A stretch of 64,000 nucleotides of DNA. Source: Rhodothermus bifroesti. Lineage in GTDB: Bacteria; Bacteroidota; Rhodothermia; Rhodothermales; Rhodothermaceae. The notes below the pieces were generated by a model. That model saw only the letters and a program-made list of their open reading frames with translations, had not been told where the DNA came from and did no database searches. Below, piece after piece: positions 54,273-63,859 of this stretch. The translations under genes were made by a program, and so were the position numbers. The stretch spans positions 248,001 through 312,000 of the forward strand of contig NZ_JAGKTL010000002.1 of NCBI RefSeq assembly GCF_017908595.1, given 5' to 3'. The stretch's first letter is position 1, and each line of letters begins with the position of its first letter.

Positions 54273-55721
54273 ATGGAATGGACACAGGCCATAGGGGGAT
54301 CGGTAGCGCGGACTCTTCCCTGGCGTAGGGCACTAGGCGTGGGTTTGATAGGCGTGTTGGGGGTAGGCGCTGTGCTGTACCTTTTGCTGACCGGACGGGG
54401 TCGACTGGCTATGACCCTGGTGTTTTTAGAATTGTTTGTGGCCATGGCCACTGTTAATGTCCGGGCAGCCATTTTGGCGGTATTTACTTATCTGATAATC
54501 TTAGGTGATTTGCGCCGGCTTTTAATTCCGGTGTTTGGCTGGTCGGGCACCGATCCGCTTTTGATGGTGGGGAGTGTATTTGCTTTGGTGGTGACGGCAG
54601 GTGCGTTGGTCAATCGGGAAATCCGCTTCGATACCAAGCTAGCGAAGTGGACCCTGGTGCTCATGGCCATCATGGTGCTGCAGATTTTCAATCCTAAGCA
54701 AGGCGGGTTGATGGTAGGCCTGGCGGGAGCCATGTTTCTCATCGTCCCAATCTGCTGGTTCTGGGTAGGGCGCACCTATGCCACGCTAGCCATGGTACGT
54801 ACGCTGCTTTACGGACTGGTGGTGCCCCTAGCCCTGGTGGCGGCAGCGTACGGGACGTACCAGGTATTTTTTGGTTATCTGCCGCATCAGCAGCATTGGC
54901 TGGAGATGAACTGGTATGCTGGGTTAGGCGACCCAAACAATCCCGCTCCGATTTCTCTGTTTGCTTCGAATACAGAATACGGCAAGTTTATCAGTATTGG
55001 TGCTGTGCTAGCATGGGCAGCCTTTTTGCGGGGAAATCGGGGCGCAGGTCTGCTGGTACCGCCGCTGCTGATCGCGATAGCCTTAACCGGCAGTCGAGGT
55101 CCCTTGTTTTTTTCCTTAGCAATGATGGTGGGGCTTTGGGCAGTGCTCGCCCGTACGACAGCGACTTGGGTACTACGGGGTGCACTGGCTGCTGTACTGG
55201 CCGCTTCGGGATTGGTGTGGAGCTTGACACAGGCCTCGCAGCTTGACCTGGATCCGCATGTGCAAGCCCGTTTGAATCGGCAGGCTCAAGAGTTTATCCA
55301 TGCCCGTCGGGGCGATGAGGAATACAGCTCAGCCGAAAAGCACTTTACCATGATGCTTGGTGGGTACCTTTATCCTTTGCGGGAGCCATTGGGCTTAGGC
55401 ATTGGCGCGGTGACCAAAGCCGCGGTTAAGTTTGGCGGTCGTAGCTATAATACGGAGACGCATCTGGGTAATAGTTTTGTAGCCTTGGGATTACCAGGAG
55501 GCATTGTCTATCATGTGGTTATAGTCTTATTGGTGCTTACCGCGTTCCGATACTGGATGCGTACCCGTAGCTTAATCGCACTGGCCTTGCTAGGCGTGCT
55601 TGGCGTAACTATGGCGAACCTACTGGCGGGGGAGGCTTATGCCGTAGGACCGCTTGTAGCTTTTTGTGCCGGTGCGGTAGATCGATTGGCTTTGTCAAAT
55701 CGGACTGAGAGGGATGCCTGA
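54273..55721 (+). CDS. O-antigen polymerase/ligase-like membrane protein
   Basis: A 482-residue protein with about eleven or twelve membrane helices and a large loop (about residues 315-385). The segment ALTGSRGPLFFSLAMM matches the Wzy_C/O-antigen ligase pattern, and the loop holds the expected polar, charged region before the last helices (SYNTETHLGNSFVALGLPGG). The protein would polymerise glycan repeats or attach the chain to lipid A or a protein; sequence alone does not separate the two. The next gene begins on the last base of its stop codon. Confidence 0.82.
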   Translation: MEWTQAIGGSVARTLPWRRALGVGLIGVLGVGAVLYLLLTGRGRLAMTLVFLELFVAMATVNVRAAILAVFTYLIILGDLRRLLIPVFGWSGTDPLLMVGSVFALVVTAGALVNREIRFDTKLAKWTLVLMAIMVLQIFNPKQGGLMVGLAGAMFLIVPICWFWVGRTYATLAMVRTLLYGLVVPLALVAAAYGTYQVFFGYLPHQQHWLEMNWYAGLGDPNNPAPISLFASNTEYGKFISIGAVLAWAAFLRGNRGAGLLVPPLLIAIALTGSRGPLFFSLAMMVGLWAVLARTTATWVLRGALAAVLAASGLVWSLTQASQLDLDPHVQARLNRQAQEFIHARRGDEEYSSAEKHFTMMLGGYLYPLREPLGLGIGAVTKAAVKFGGRSYNTETHLGNSFVALGLPGGIVYHVVIVLLVLTAFRYWMRTRSLIALALLGVLGVTMANLLAGEAYAVGPLVAFCAGAVDRLALSNRTERDA

Positions 55722-56827
55722 TGGGCTGTCGGCCGAATCGCTATTTTCGCTGTTTGGGTTACCGTGAGGTGCCTGAGCCGCTGGATCTTGATAAGCCGCC
55801 GAAGCGGCCTTCCTATCTGCATCGCGTGTTGCAGGTTGTTGAACAAGAGCTTAAAGATGAGGGACTGACGTTTTACGTGACCTGGAAGCTAGATGCGCTA
55901 CCTGAATACGGAAACCATGTGGTTCCCATTGTGATGGGGGATGAGTGGAGCCAGATCCCGGCCTATGTGGATCGTGTGTTGGTGACGTTTAAGTGTTATG
56001 GCATTTATCCCCAACTGGCCGCAAGGCCACTCCGAAAGCCTTCTTACTTAAATACGCTTCTGCTATTGCGACATCTGCGTGTGCTGGCCCACTGGTTGCC
56101 GGGTGCGTTACGATATGCTACTCGTTACCTGCAACTTCGCCTTCAGGGCAGATCCATGCCCCCGGTTTATGATTTACCCTTAGGGTATGGAAACCAGCTA
56201 GCGTTGCCCGTGCAGCCTATCGAAACGCGACCGATTGATATATTTTTTGCAGGTAGTGTGGAGCAGGGTTTCCCTAGGCGCTTTTGGACACCCCACCGCT
56301 GGCTGCCAAGCCCCAAACGGGTTTCTCGCCTGCGCATGCTTCGGGTCTTGGAAAGTTTGCAGCGTCGCTTTCCGGAGCTGCGTATATGGGTGCACACCAA
56401 CACCCGCTTTGTGCTCAATGCCCTGGAATACGGACTAACTACCCATGGGGAGGTACTGGATACCGAAGCCTACTCGCAAATGCTGATGAATAGCAAAATT
56501 TGCTTGGCTCCCCGAGGTACATCGGCTGATACCTTTCGGTTATTTGAGGGACTGCGGTATGGGTGCATCGTAATTACTGAGCGCCTGCCTAAGCGGTGGT
56601 TTTATCAAGATCTGCCGGTTGTTCAGGTAGACGACTGGTGGGAGCTTCGGGAACGCATACCTGACTTGCTGCGCGATGCGGGTTGTATGCAGCAGCTCTC
56701 TAAGGCTGCGCAGCACTGGTGGCAAACTGTGGCTTCAGAGGAAACGGTTGGGCGGTGGATGGTACAAAAAATTCGTGCGCAGCAGGCAATGCAAAAGGCC
56801 TTGGCTGTAAAGCTTGTAGAAGTATAA
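55721..56827 (+). CDS. Exostosin-like (GT47-type) glycosyltransferase
   Basis: A 368-residue protein. The C-terminal half contains SKICLAPRGTSADTFRLFEGLRYGCIVI, very like the exostosin/GT47 donor-site signature (PRG, RxFE, GC-PV). The rest has no recognised domain; IDIFFAGSVEQGFPRRF starts the second domain. Alternative: a GT4-related CgeB-type enzyme. It overlaps the polymerase gene by 1 base. Exostosins build heparan-type chains in eukaryotes, which fits a sulfated glycan, but that is suggestive only. Confidence 0.65.
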   Translation: MGCRPNRYFRCLGYREVPEPLDLDKPPKRPSYLHRVLQVVEQELKDEGLTFYVTWKLDALPEYGNHVVPIVMGDEWSQIPAYVDRVLVTFKCYGIYPQLAARPLRKPSYLNTLLLLRHLRVLAHWLPGALRYATRYLQLRLQGRSMPPVYDLPLGYGNQLALPVQPIETRPIDIFFAGSVEQGFPRRFWTPHRWLPSPKRVSRLRMLRVLESLQRRFPELRIWVHTNTRFVLNALEYGLTTHGEVLDTEAYSQMLMNSKICLAPRGTSADTFRLFEGLRYGCIVITERLPKRWFYQDLPVVQVDDWWELRERIPDLLRDAGCMQQLSKAAQHWWQTVASEETVGRWMVQKIRAQQAMQKALAVKLVEV

Positions 56828-56833
56828 CCAGCG

Positions 56834-57988
56834 ATGCATGTAGCTATTATTACGCACAACGTCTTCCCTGGCGATGGGCAGGGGCGCGTAAACTATGAGC
56901 TAGCGCGCTATTGCTTGATGCGAGGCGCTACGGTCACGCTTTTTTGCGACAAGCTGGACCTGACGCTGCGCGAGATGGGTGCTTCGTGGGTGCCCCTTCA
57001 TACAGGTTTATTGGGCGAGGCCGTCGACCTCTACAAGGTTTGGCGTTTCCGACAAAAGGTCGATCGGGTGATTGCCACCATGGATCACATGTTTGATGTG
57101 ATTTTGGGTTGTGGCGTAGTCATGCGTTTCCCGCACACGATCAATGCTGTGCATTTTGTGCACGGCACTTGGATGCGTTCCCCCTACCATCCAGCCCAGC
57201 AGCATCGGGACTGGCGGGCACGCTACCAGGGACTGTTCACCCGGCTGAATGCGGCCTGGGAGCTTGAGACCTTTGCGCAGGCCCAGTGCATTGTAGCCGT
57301 CTCAGATATGGTGCGCGACGAGTTGATGGCCATCGGTGTGCCTCCAGAGCGTATTGAGGTGATCGTGAACGGAGTGGACCTAGAGGAATTTCATCCCGGA
57401 CGGGCTGACCGTACTCGGCTAGGATTGCCCGAAGGCGTGCCCTTGGCCCTGTTTGTGGGCGACATTCGCTCGCCCATCAAAAACCTGGATGGCGTGCTGC
57501 ATGCGCTCCAGCAAGTGCCTGGGTTACATGTAGCCGTGGCTGGAAAGCTGCCCGGGAGTCCTTATCCTGCGCTGGCAGAGCAACTGGGCGTAGCCGATAG
57601 GGTTCACTTCCTTGGCTTTCGCCGGGATATCGCCTCGCTGATGCGGGCTGTGGATTTTTTTGTGCTGCCCTCTCGGCGTGATTCATGCCCCCTGGTGTTG
57701 CTTGAGGCAATGGCCAGCGGATTGCCGGTTGTGGTTTCTCGGCAGGTGGGAACGGCTAACCTTGTAGGCCAGGCAGGCTTTGTTATCGACAGCCCCGAAG
57801 ATCACGAAGCGCTGGCTCAGGCGATGGGGGCGCTTGCGCGCGACCCAGACCTACGGCAACAAATGGGGTTAGCTGCGCGAGCCGTAGCTGAGCAACATAG
57901 CTGGGACCAAATGGCCAACCAGTATGCGGCATTGTTTGAGCGCTTGACCGGGAAGACATTTCCTCTGCCTGCCCTCTATGCGGTGTGA
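56834..57988 (+). CDS. Glycosyltransferase, GT4 family
   Basis: A 384-residue GT4 enzyme. The N-terminus AIITHNVFPGDGQGRVNYELA (key GQGRVNYE loop) is typical of GT4. The donor domain starts LALFVGDIRSPIKNLDGVLHAL, with VHFLGFRRDIASLM and the E-x7-E motif in DSCPLVLLEAMASGLPVVV. It begins 7 bases after the preceding stop. Its end overlaps the GTG start of the next gene by 4 bases. Confidence 0.93.
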   Translation: MHVAIITHNVFPGDGQGRVNYELARYCLMRGATVTLFCDKLDLTLREMGASWVPLHTGLLGEAVDLYKVWRFRQKVDRVIATMDHMFDVILGCGVVMRFPHTINAVHFVHGTWMRSPYHPAQQHRDWRARYQGLFTRLNAAWELETFAQAQCIVAVSDMVRDELMAIGVPPERIEVIVNGVDLEEFHPGRADRTRLGLPEGVPLALFVGDIRSPIKNLDGVLHALQQVPGLHVAVAGKLPGSPYPALAEQLGVADRVHFLGFRRDIASLMRAVDFFVLPSRRDSCPLVLLEAMASGLPVVVSRQVGTANLVGQAGFVIDSPEDHEALAQAMGALARDPDLRQQMGLAARAVAEQHSWDQMANQYAALFERLTGKTFPLPALYAV

Positions 57989-59124
57989 CCATGGCGCGTC
58001 CAAAGATGCTCTGCATCAGCACGGCTGGACCAGTAGGCCAGGACTTTCAGCGCATCCAACGCCTAACGGAGGGGTTGCCTGTGGATTGCACTCTGTGGGG
58101 ACTAGAGCGCAACCGGTCGCGCCAGAAAAACCTTTGGGCGGTTTGGGAACGGCTGCGCCAAGAGCGCCCAGATCTCGTCTACCTAGAAGGAACCGGCATT
58201 GCGGCAGGACTGCCCCTCATCTGGGCTGCACGGGCTTGGGGCCAGCGCTATGTGGTCTCGTCTGGCGATCCCATAGGTGGCTTTTTTTATGTTACAGAGG
58301 GACCGCTCTATGGGGCAGCCTTTAGCATATATGAGCGCCTGCTGTATCGCTACTGTTCCGGATTTATTGGATGGACACCCTATCTGACTGGTGTGGCCCT
58401 CAAACTGGGAGCGCCGCGCGCTATTACAATCGAGGGCGGCGTTGACTTAGAGACGTTTAGGCCCTACCCGGAATCCCATCGTCAGTTCCTACGTCAACGC
58501 TATGGTATTCCTGCGGACCATCTCGTGTGTGGCGTAGTCGGTAGCTTAAAATGGGTGGCGCGTCAGCGCTATTGTTACGGATTAGAGCTGGTAGAAATGC
58601 TCCGCTACCTTCGTCGGGTAGATGTTACGGTACTGATTGTTGGTGATGGTGATGGATTGCCCTATCTGAAAGCACGCCTACCAGAAGCACTGCAGCGCCG
58701 CGTGGTGTTCACCGGACGCGTTGCAGCAGCAGAGGTGGTGGATTTGCTCAACGTCATGGATATCGGCTTTATTACACAGACGCTCGATGCCTTAGGACGC
58801 TACCGGCTTACCACCAAGTTGCCCGAGTATTTGGCGACGGGATTACCCGTGGCGATGAGTCCTATTCCAGGCTTTTATGACTACGTCTATCCGGCTGGAT
58901 GGGCATTGCCTGAAGGACACCCGGCCGATCGGGCATTTCACCAGAAAGTAGCCGCTTGGCTTGATACTTTAAGCTGGGAAGAAGTGCAGGCGCGGGCTGC
59001 GTTGGCACGTGCACAGGCACAACGTTTCAGCTACGATGTGTTGCGCCCACGCTTTGCAGCCTTTATCCAAGCTTTGCTAGGGCTTGAAAAGACGGTGTTT
59101 GCAGAATCTAAAGTGAATGGCTGA
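57985..59124 (+). CDS. Glycosyltransferase, GT-B type
   Basis: A 379-residue protein (MTMARPKMLCIST start). The GTG at 57985 overlaps the upstream stop as GTGA; an ATG two codons on is equally good. The C-terminal domain includes VCGVVGSLKWVARQRYCYGLEL and the donor region IGFITQTLDALGRYRLTTKLPEYLATGLPVAMSP. The latter lacks a clear E-x7-E motif, so a GT4 subfamily is only likely. Donor unknown. It ends at a TGATG overlap with the next gene. Confidence 0.8.
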   Translation: MTMARPKMLCISTAGPVGQDFQRIQRLTEGLPVDCTLWGLERNRSRQKNLWAVWERLRQERPDLVYLEGTGIAAGLPLIWAARAWGQRYVVSSGDPIGGFFYVTEGPLYGAAFSIYERLLYRYCSGFIGWTPYLTGVALKLGAPRAITIEGGVDLETFRPYPESHRQFLRQRYGIPADHLVCGVVGSLKWVARQRYCYGLELVEMLRYLRRVDVTVLIVGDGDGLPYLKARLPEALQRRVVFTGRVAAAEVVDLLNVMDIGFITQTLDALGRYRLTTKLPEYLATGLPVAMSPIPGFYDYVYPAGWALPEGHPADRAFHQKVAAWLDTLSWEEVQARAALARAQAQRFSYDVLRPRFAAFIQALLGLEKTVFAESKVNG

Positions 59125-60392
59125 TGCGGATTGCCTGTTATGGTCTGGTCGAAGAGCACGCCGGCAGCGTAGCTTCTGCAGATTTTTTGATTCTAGAGGA
59201 ATTGCTGCGGCGTGGGCATCAGGTAGACCTGTTTGCTAAAGCAGACTTTGTGCGGCAACCCGAAGGGTTAACCCGCTGGCCTCAGTTTCGTTACGAAGGG
59301 ATTTTGCTGGATAACCTCCAAGAGTTTCGCCAGAGGTGGGCTTGGGCTCTTAAATGGCTTCCTAGGCAAGTGGTGGAAGATTGGATATACCGGAAACATC
59401 TAACAGCCATTGCCCATCGGCTAAGGACGCAGCATCAACGTCATCCTTACGACGTGCTGCTGTTTTTAGGAGTTGGTGCGCAGTTTGCCATCGATGGTTT
59501 GCCTGTAGTTGCTTGGCTTCAGGGTCCGCCCCAAACCGAATGGCAGGCCCTGCATCGCTTGCGTCGCCAGCTTGTGGCGCTGTGCGGCTGGTCGCTTTAC
59601 CTAAAACTCTGGGCTTTTTATCAGTATAAACAGCGTGCAGCTCGGCGTGAGCTGTCGCGCTGCCAAGCGGTCATCTGCGGCAGTGAGTGGAGCCGAAACC
59701 ACTTGGTTGCTTTCGGTGTGCCGGCTGAACGCGCGTTTGCGCTACCGTATCCGTTTGACCTTCAGCTTTTCCGTCCCAATCCCGAAGTACCGCCCCGTCG
59801 TCCTGGTCGGAGGACTTTGCTCTGGTTAGGGCGCATCGATCCGCGCAAGCGGTTGGACCTTATGCTGGAAGCTTTTGCGCTTTTGCTGCGCGAGCGGCGT
59901 GACGTGCACCTGGAGATCATTGGAAGGTTTACGTATGCCCCCCAGTACCAGCGCCTTATCGAGCAATTTCCTTATCCCGAGCACTTGACGTATTGTGGCC
60001 ACATCGCTCGGACTGCGGTTCCAGCGCTTTTGCAAGCAGTGGACGTTGTGGTTCAGCCCAGCGAAGATGAAAACTTCGGCTCAGCGGTCGCTGAAGCGCT
60101 TTGCTGTGGTAAGCCTGTTGTCGTGGGACCAACGAATGGCACAGGCGAATACTGCGGTTCAGCTGCTTTTCGGTTTGCGGAGTATACCCCCGAGGCCTTA
60201 CGGGATGCCCTGCGGGCAGCGTTGCAAGCTGTGGAGGCTGACCCAGTAGGTTGGGCAACACGTGCGCGTCAGACTGCAGAAGCACGGTTCGACGTGCGAC
60301 GCGTCGTAGATGACCTGGAGGAGATCTTGGCGCGGCAGGTCCGAGAACGCAGCCAGCGCCCCCGAGCAGTTGCTACAGGCTCACGCTTATGA
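59124..60392 (+). CDS. Glycosyltransferase, GT4 family
   Basis: A 422-residue enzyme. The donor domain has TLLWLGRIDPRKRLDLMLEAF, HLEIIGRF and the E-x7-E motif ENFGSAVAEALCCGKPVVVG (about 312-331). The N-terminal half has VAWLQGPPQTEWQ and a GSEWSRNHLV loop typical of the acceptor domain. It is translationally coupled to both neighbours (1-base and 4-base overlaps). Donor sugar unknown. Confidence 0.92.
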   Translation: MRIACYGLVEEHAGSVASADFLILEELLRRGHQVDLFAKADFVRQPEGLTRWPQFRYEGILLDNLQEFRQRWAWALKWLPRQVVEDWIYRKHLTAIAHRLRTQHQRHPYDVLLFLGVGAQFAIDGLPVVAWLQGPPQTEWQALHRLRRQLVALCGWSLYLKLWAFYQYKQRAARRELSRCQAVICGSEWSRNHLVAFGVPAERAFALPYPFDLQLFRPNPEVPPRRPGRRTLLWLGRIDPRKRLDLMLEAFALLLRERRDVHLEIIGRFTYAPQYQRLIEQFPYPEHLTYCGHIARTAVPALLQAVDVVVQPSEDENFGSAVAEALCCGKPVVVGPTNGTGEYCGSAAFRFAEYTPEALRDALRAALQAVEADPVGWATRARQTAEARFDVRRVVDDLEEILARQVRERSQRPRAVATGSRL

Positions 60393-61300
60393 ACCGATTA
60401 CCTGATTTTTTGATTATCGGTGCGCAAAAAAGCGCCACAACTTGGCTGGCTCATGTGCTGCGGCAGCACCCGCGTATTTTTATGCCTGAGCATGAGCCGC
60501 ATTTTTTTAATTATCCTCAGCCTATTAAACGTTACCTTCAAGCCTTTAGCCAAGCCCACCCTGATCAGCTTATCGGCGAGAAGACGCCCGATTATTTGCA
60601 TTTGAGCCGTCGCCAAATTGCCGAAGTGCGCAAACTGCTTCCGCATGCACGACTGATTGTTATACTGCGTAACCCTATAGCCCGGGCCTGGAGTCAGGCC
60701 CGGATGGAACTTTCTGTGGTGAATAAGCGCCAGCTTAGCCAACGGGATCTATTAGGACTAGCGCTGCACGTCTACTTTGCGCGTAATCGGTTGCGAACCA
60801 AGTATGCTCAAGCGCTGCGCCGTTGGCTTAAGTTTTTTCCTAAAGAGCAGCTGCTCGTACTCTTTTACGAAGACCTTCGTAAAGATCCTGTTGACATCTT
60901 GCAGCGCGTCTTTGCTTTTCTCAACATATCCCCCTTGCCGCGACCACAACTTGAGTCGTTGGTAGCGCAACGGGTCTGGGCTTCTCCTGAACATACACTT
61001 CCCAAAACCCTGCGCTATGCGCTGACCAAGCAATATATTTCTCAAACACTGCTCCTAGAACGTATGGGGTGGAGGGTGCCATCGGAGTGGCCTCGGCCAG
61101 AGGAGCTGCAAACGTTGCGGACAGGAAAACCTTGGCTTCCCCTAGCTGCAAGTATGCTCACTGGATGCATGACCTTACTTACTTTACCTGAGCGGTCGCT
61201 GGTTTATATAGGGCGCTGTTTTCCTAGCCTGCGGCTTTACCGGTTCTATGACCACTTGCAACACTGGAGGTTTTTGCGTCTCGGCTTTTCACGTAAATAG
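60389..61300 (+). CDS. Sulfotransferase (Sulfotransfer_1, NDST-like)
   Basis: A 303-residue sulfotransferase, the sixth in the locus. The PAPS loop is IIGAQKSATTWLAHVLRQHP (about 9-28). The 3'-phosphate segment is LIVILRNPIARAWSQARMEL (about 88-107). It resembles the gene at 43414 rather than the GDWRN pair. It overlaps the upstream transferase by 4 bases and precedes the last transferase by 3, so sulfation is written into the same translational chain as glycan assembly. Confidence 0.9.
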   Translation: MNRLPDFLIIGAQKSATTWLAHVLRQHPRIFMPEHEPHFFNYPQPIKRYLQAFSQAHPDQLIGEKTPDYLHLSRRQIAEVRKLLPHARLIVILRNPIARAWSQARMELSVVNKRQLSQRDLLGLALHVYFARNRLRTKYAQALRRWLKFFPKEQLLVLFYEDLRKDPVDILQRVFAFLNISPLPRPQLESLVAQRVWASPEHTLPKTLRYALTKQYISQTLLLERMGWRVPSEWPRPEELQTLRTGKPWLPLAASMLTGCMTLLTLPERSLVYIGRCFPSLRLYRFYDHLQHWRFLRLGFSRK

Positions 61301-61303
61301 CGC

Positions 61304-62431
61304 ATGCACACCTTGCAGTTAGGATCAGGCTGGTTTCAGGAAACCCCAGGTGGGCTGGAGCGCGTCTACGAGGCGCTGTTCCGGTATTTGCCGCATTGTG
61401 GTGTGTCTTGCTACGGCATTGTCTTAGCGCGTACAGTACCCTCTAGCCATCATCGCCTAGTAGTAGCCGGAGCGCCCATAGATCCACTTTGGCAGCGTTG
61501 GAGAGGAATGCGTCGGGTCGTTCGGGAGCTTCGGCAACAAACCTCGTTTGACCTGGTTGCGGCACATTTTGCGCTTTACGCATTTCCAGTGCTGGATCTG
61601 ATACGCGACCTGCCACTGGTCGTTCATTTTCACGGACCCTGGGCTTGGGAGGGGCGTGAGGAAGCACGCCCAGGCATGCAAATGAGGATTAAAGCTTGGC
61701 TGGAGCGGCAAGTATACCGGCGTGCCGCGCGCTATGTTGTGCTTTCGGAAGCGTTCGGACACGAACTGGTGGAACGCTATCGGGTAGATCCGGCGTGCGT
61801 TCGGGTTGTGCCAGGTGGGGTGGAGGCTGAGCGCTTTGCTTTGGACGTTACACGCCAAGAGGCGCGAGAGCGGTTGGGTTGGCCGCTTAACCGGCCTATT
61901 GTGCTTAGCGTGCGGCGACTGGTGCGCCGGATGGGGCTGAAACAACTGATCGAAGCTATGGTGCTGGTGCGGCAACAGGTACCCGAGGCACTCTTACTGA
62001 TTGCTGGGCGTGGACCCTTGGCTGAAGGGTTACAAGCCCAAATTGAAGCACAGCAGCTACGTCAGCATGTACGCCTACTAGGATTCCTTTCTGAAGAGCT
62101 GCTGCCTTGGGCCTATCGTGCAGCTGATTTGACGATAGTGCCTACCGTAGCGTTGGAAGGTTTTGGGCTCATCACTTTGGAATCACTTGCAGCAGGTACC
62201 CCAGTACTTGTGACACCGGTAGGCGGTTTGCCCGAAGCGGTTCGGGGGCTATCGGCATCGTTGGTGTTGGAGGCAGCCACAAAAGAAGCCTTGGCAGCTG
62301 GGCTGATCGAGGCGCTAACTGGTCAACGGTCGCTTCCCGCCCCCGAGGCCTGCCAAGCCTACGTCCGCGCGCACTTCGACTGGCCGGTCATCGCTCGTAA
62401 AGTAAAAGCTGTCTATGCCGAAGTGCTCTAG
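61304..62431 (+). CDS. Glycosyltransferase, GT4 family
   Basis: A 375-residue retaining glycosyltransferase, the last of the run. The acceptor loop is TPGGLERVYEALFR (about 11-24). The donor domain starts IVLSVRRLVRRMGLKQLIEAM, with LLIAGRGPLAEGL and the E-x7-E motif in EGFGLITLESLAAGTPVLV. Strong GT4 match. A gap of about 200 bases then separates it from the outer-membrane gene. Confidence 0.93.
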   Translation: MHTLQLGSGWFQETPGGLERVYEALFRYLPHCGVSCYGIVLARTVPSSHHRLVVAGAPIDPLWQRWRGMRRVVRELRQQTSFDLVAAHFALYAFPVLDLIRDLPLVVHFHGPWAWEGREEARPGMQMRIKAWLERQVYRRAARYVVLSEAFGHELVERYRVDPACVRVVPGGVEAERFALDVTRQEARERLGWPLNRPIVLSVRRLVRRMGLKQLIEAMVLVRQQVPEALLLIAGRGPLAEGLQAQIEAQQLRQHVRLLGFLSEELLPWAYRAADLTIVPTVALEGFGLITLESLAAGTPVLVTPVGGLPEAVRGLSASLVLEAATKEALAAGLIEALTGQRSLPAPEACQAYVRAHFDWPVIARKVKAVYAEVL

Positions 62432-62638
62432 CCATGCCTAAGTGCATTCTACGGCCGTGCATTGTTAGCGCGTCTTCCCAAAGAATGCAACGTGAAAAAG
62501 CTTCAGCCTAAGGCGCTAGCTAAAGGCCATCCCAGGTGCTTATGGGTGCACAAAAAAATAGTGTGGTTGGTATTAATTTTGATTAGTTTTTGGACGAAAC
62601 TAGAGGCATCCTCCTGGTCAATGGCTCAAGCAAAGCTT

Positions 62639-63853
62639 ATGCGTATACTGTTACTGGTTGCGGCATGCTTAGTGGGTGGGGTGCGAGCAATTTATGCGCA
62701 ATTCACTGAAACGATTTCACGCCTTTATCGACCTGAAATCGCTGCGTTGGCAATGGGCGAGGCGGTAGCCGCTGTGCCGCTGCCGCAAACTGCTTTTTTT
62801 TATAATCCTGCGCATTTGATTCATGTCACTGGATTGAAGCCTTCCATTGTGCTGATCGGTGTGCAAGGAGCGTTGAGCACCAACGTGTTTGATCAGGTAG
62901 CGTTTGTGCAGGACGAATTGCGTCCGGCCATTGATGAAGGTTTAGAAAACCTCACGCCTGAAGAGCGTCGTCGACTTTACGAAGAAACTTTGGAGAAAGG
63001 GCGGACGCGCACGACAGCAGCACTTTCCTTGCAGCTGCCTACGGTGAGCGGGCGTATTGGTCCAGTTGCAGCAGGAGGGGGTGTTTTCCTCTCTTCGGCC
63101 GGTCGCTATCGTACGGTGGAGAGCAGCTCGGGTGTGGGCATTCCACGAGTTGAGGCAGATGGTCGCCTAGATGTACTGGCCGTCGGCACGGCTTCGGTGC
63201 AAGTCCAGCCTGGGTGGAGCCTAGGGCTTAGCCTGAAATACCTGCGTCGTTACCTCACCCATAAACACAAGTCGGTTGAGGCTTTTGCCCCTAGCGAAGC
63301 GCTGCTCTTGTTACGTGGGCAGGCGATAGGCGCTGATGTGGGTGTGCTTTACGAGCCGCCTTTGCCTGGGCCAGGACAGTTGCGTTTAGGATTGGTCTTG
63401 TACAATCTCGTCTACACGCCGCTGCGGTATCGCTATAGTCGCACCTTGTCAGGGAACGATGGCGCATCACAGTCGGCCTTGCTGGCTGAAGAAATCGTGC
63501 AGGCCAATCAGTACTTTGGCATGCGACCGGGCTATCGTATTGGGGTGGCGTATACCTGGCGTTGGCAAACGCCAGGCGGATGGTTGCAAGCCCCAACCGT
63601 CTCGTTGGACTACATCCACCAGCGAGATATGCGTGGGGGCGTGCTAACGCGGCTTTCGTTGGGGACACGGATTGCCGTAGGACCGGTGCTCAGCGTAGCT
63701 GCTGGCTTACACCAAGGGTACACCACTGCAGGCTTGGGCTTGCGTTTAGGCGGTTTCCGCTTAGCGTATGCTTTGTTTGGTTTTGAAGAAGGACGGTTGC
63801 CTGGCCAGCTTCCTAGCTGGCAACACACGGCTTCGTTGACGATTAGCCTTTGA
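62639..63853 (+). CDS. PorV/UPF0164-like outer-membrane beta-barrel protein
   Basis: A 404-residue protein with a clear signal peptide (MRILLLVAACLVGGVRAIYAQ), which decides the start at 62639; the frame is open upstream to 62462, but that part looks non-coding. The opening EIAALAMGEAVAAVPLPQTAFFYNPAHLI resembles the AMGxAxxA...YNPAGL pattern of PorV/PorQ-like barrels. Later strands alternate hydrophobic and polar residues. In T9SS bacteria PorV carries cargo to the attachment complex. The link is inferred from a short N-terminal pattern only. Confidence 0.55.
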   Translation: MRILLLVAACLVGGVRAIYAQFTETISRLYRPEIAALAMGEAVAAVPLPQTAFFYNPAHLIHVTGLKPSIVLIGVQGALSTNVFDQVAFVQDELRPAIDEGLENLTPEERRRLYEETLEKGRTRTTAALSLQLPTVSGRIGPVAAGGGVFLSSAGRYRTVESSSGVGIPRVEADGRLDVLAVGTASVQVQPGWSLGLSLKYLRRYLTHKHKSVEAFAPSEALLLLRGQAIGADVGVLYEPPLPGPGQLRLGLVLYNLVYTPLRYRYSRTLSGNDGASQSALLAEEIVQANQYFGMRPGYRIGVAYTWRWQTPGGWLQAPTVSLDYIHQRDMRGGVLTRLSLGTRIAVGPVLSVAAGLHQGYTTAGLGLRLGGFRLAYALFGFEEGRLPGQLPSWQHTASLTISL

Positions 63854-63859
63854 GGAATT

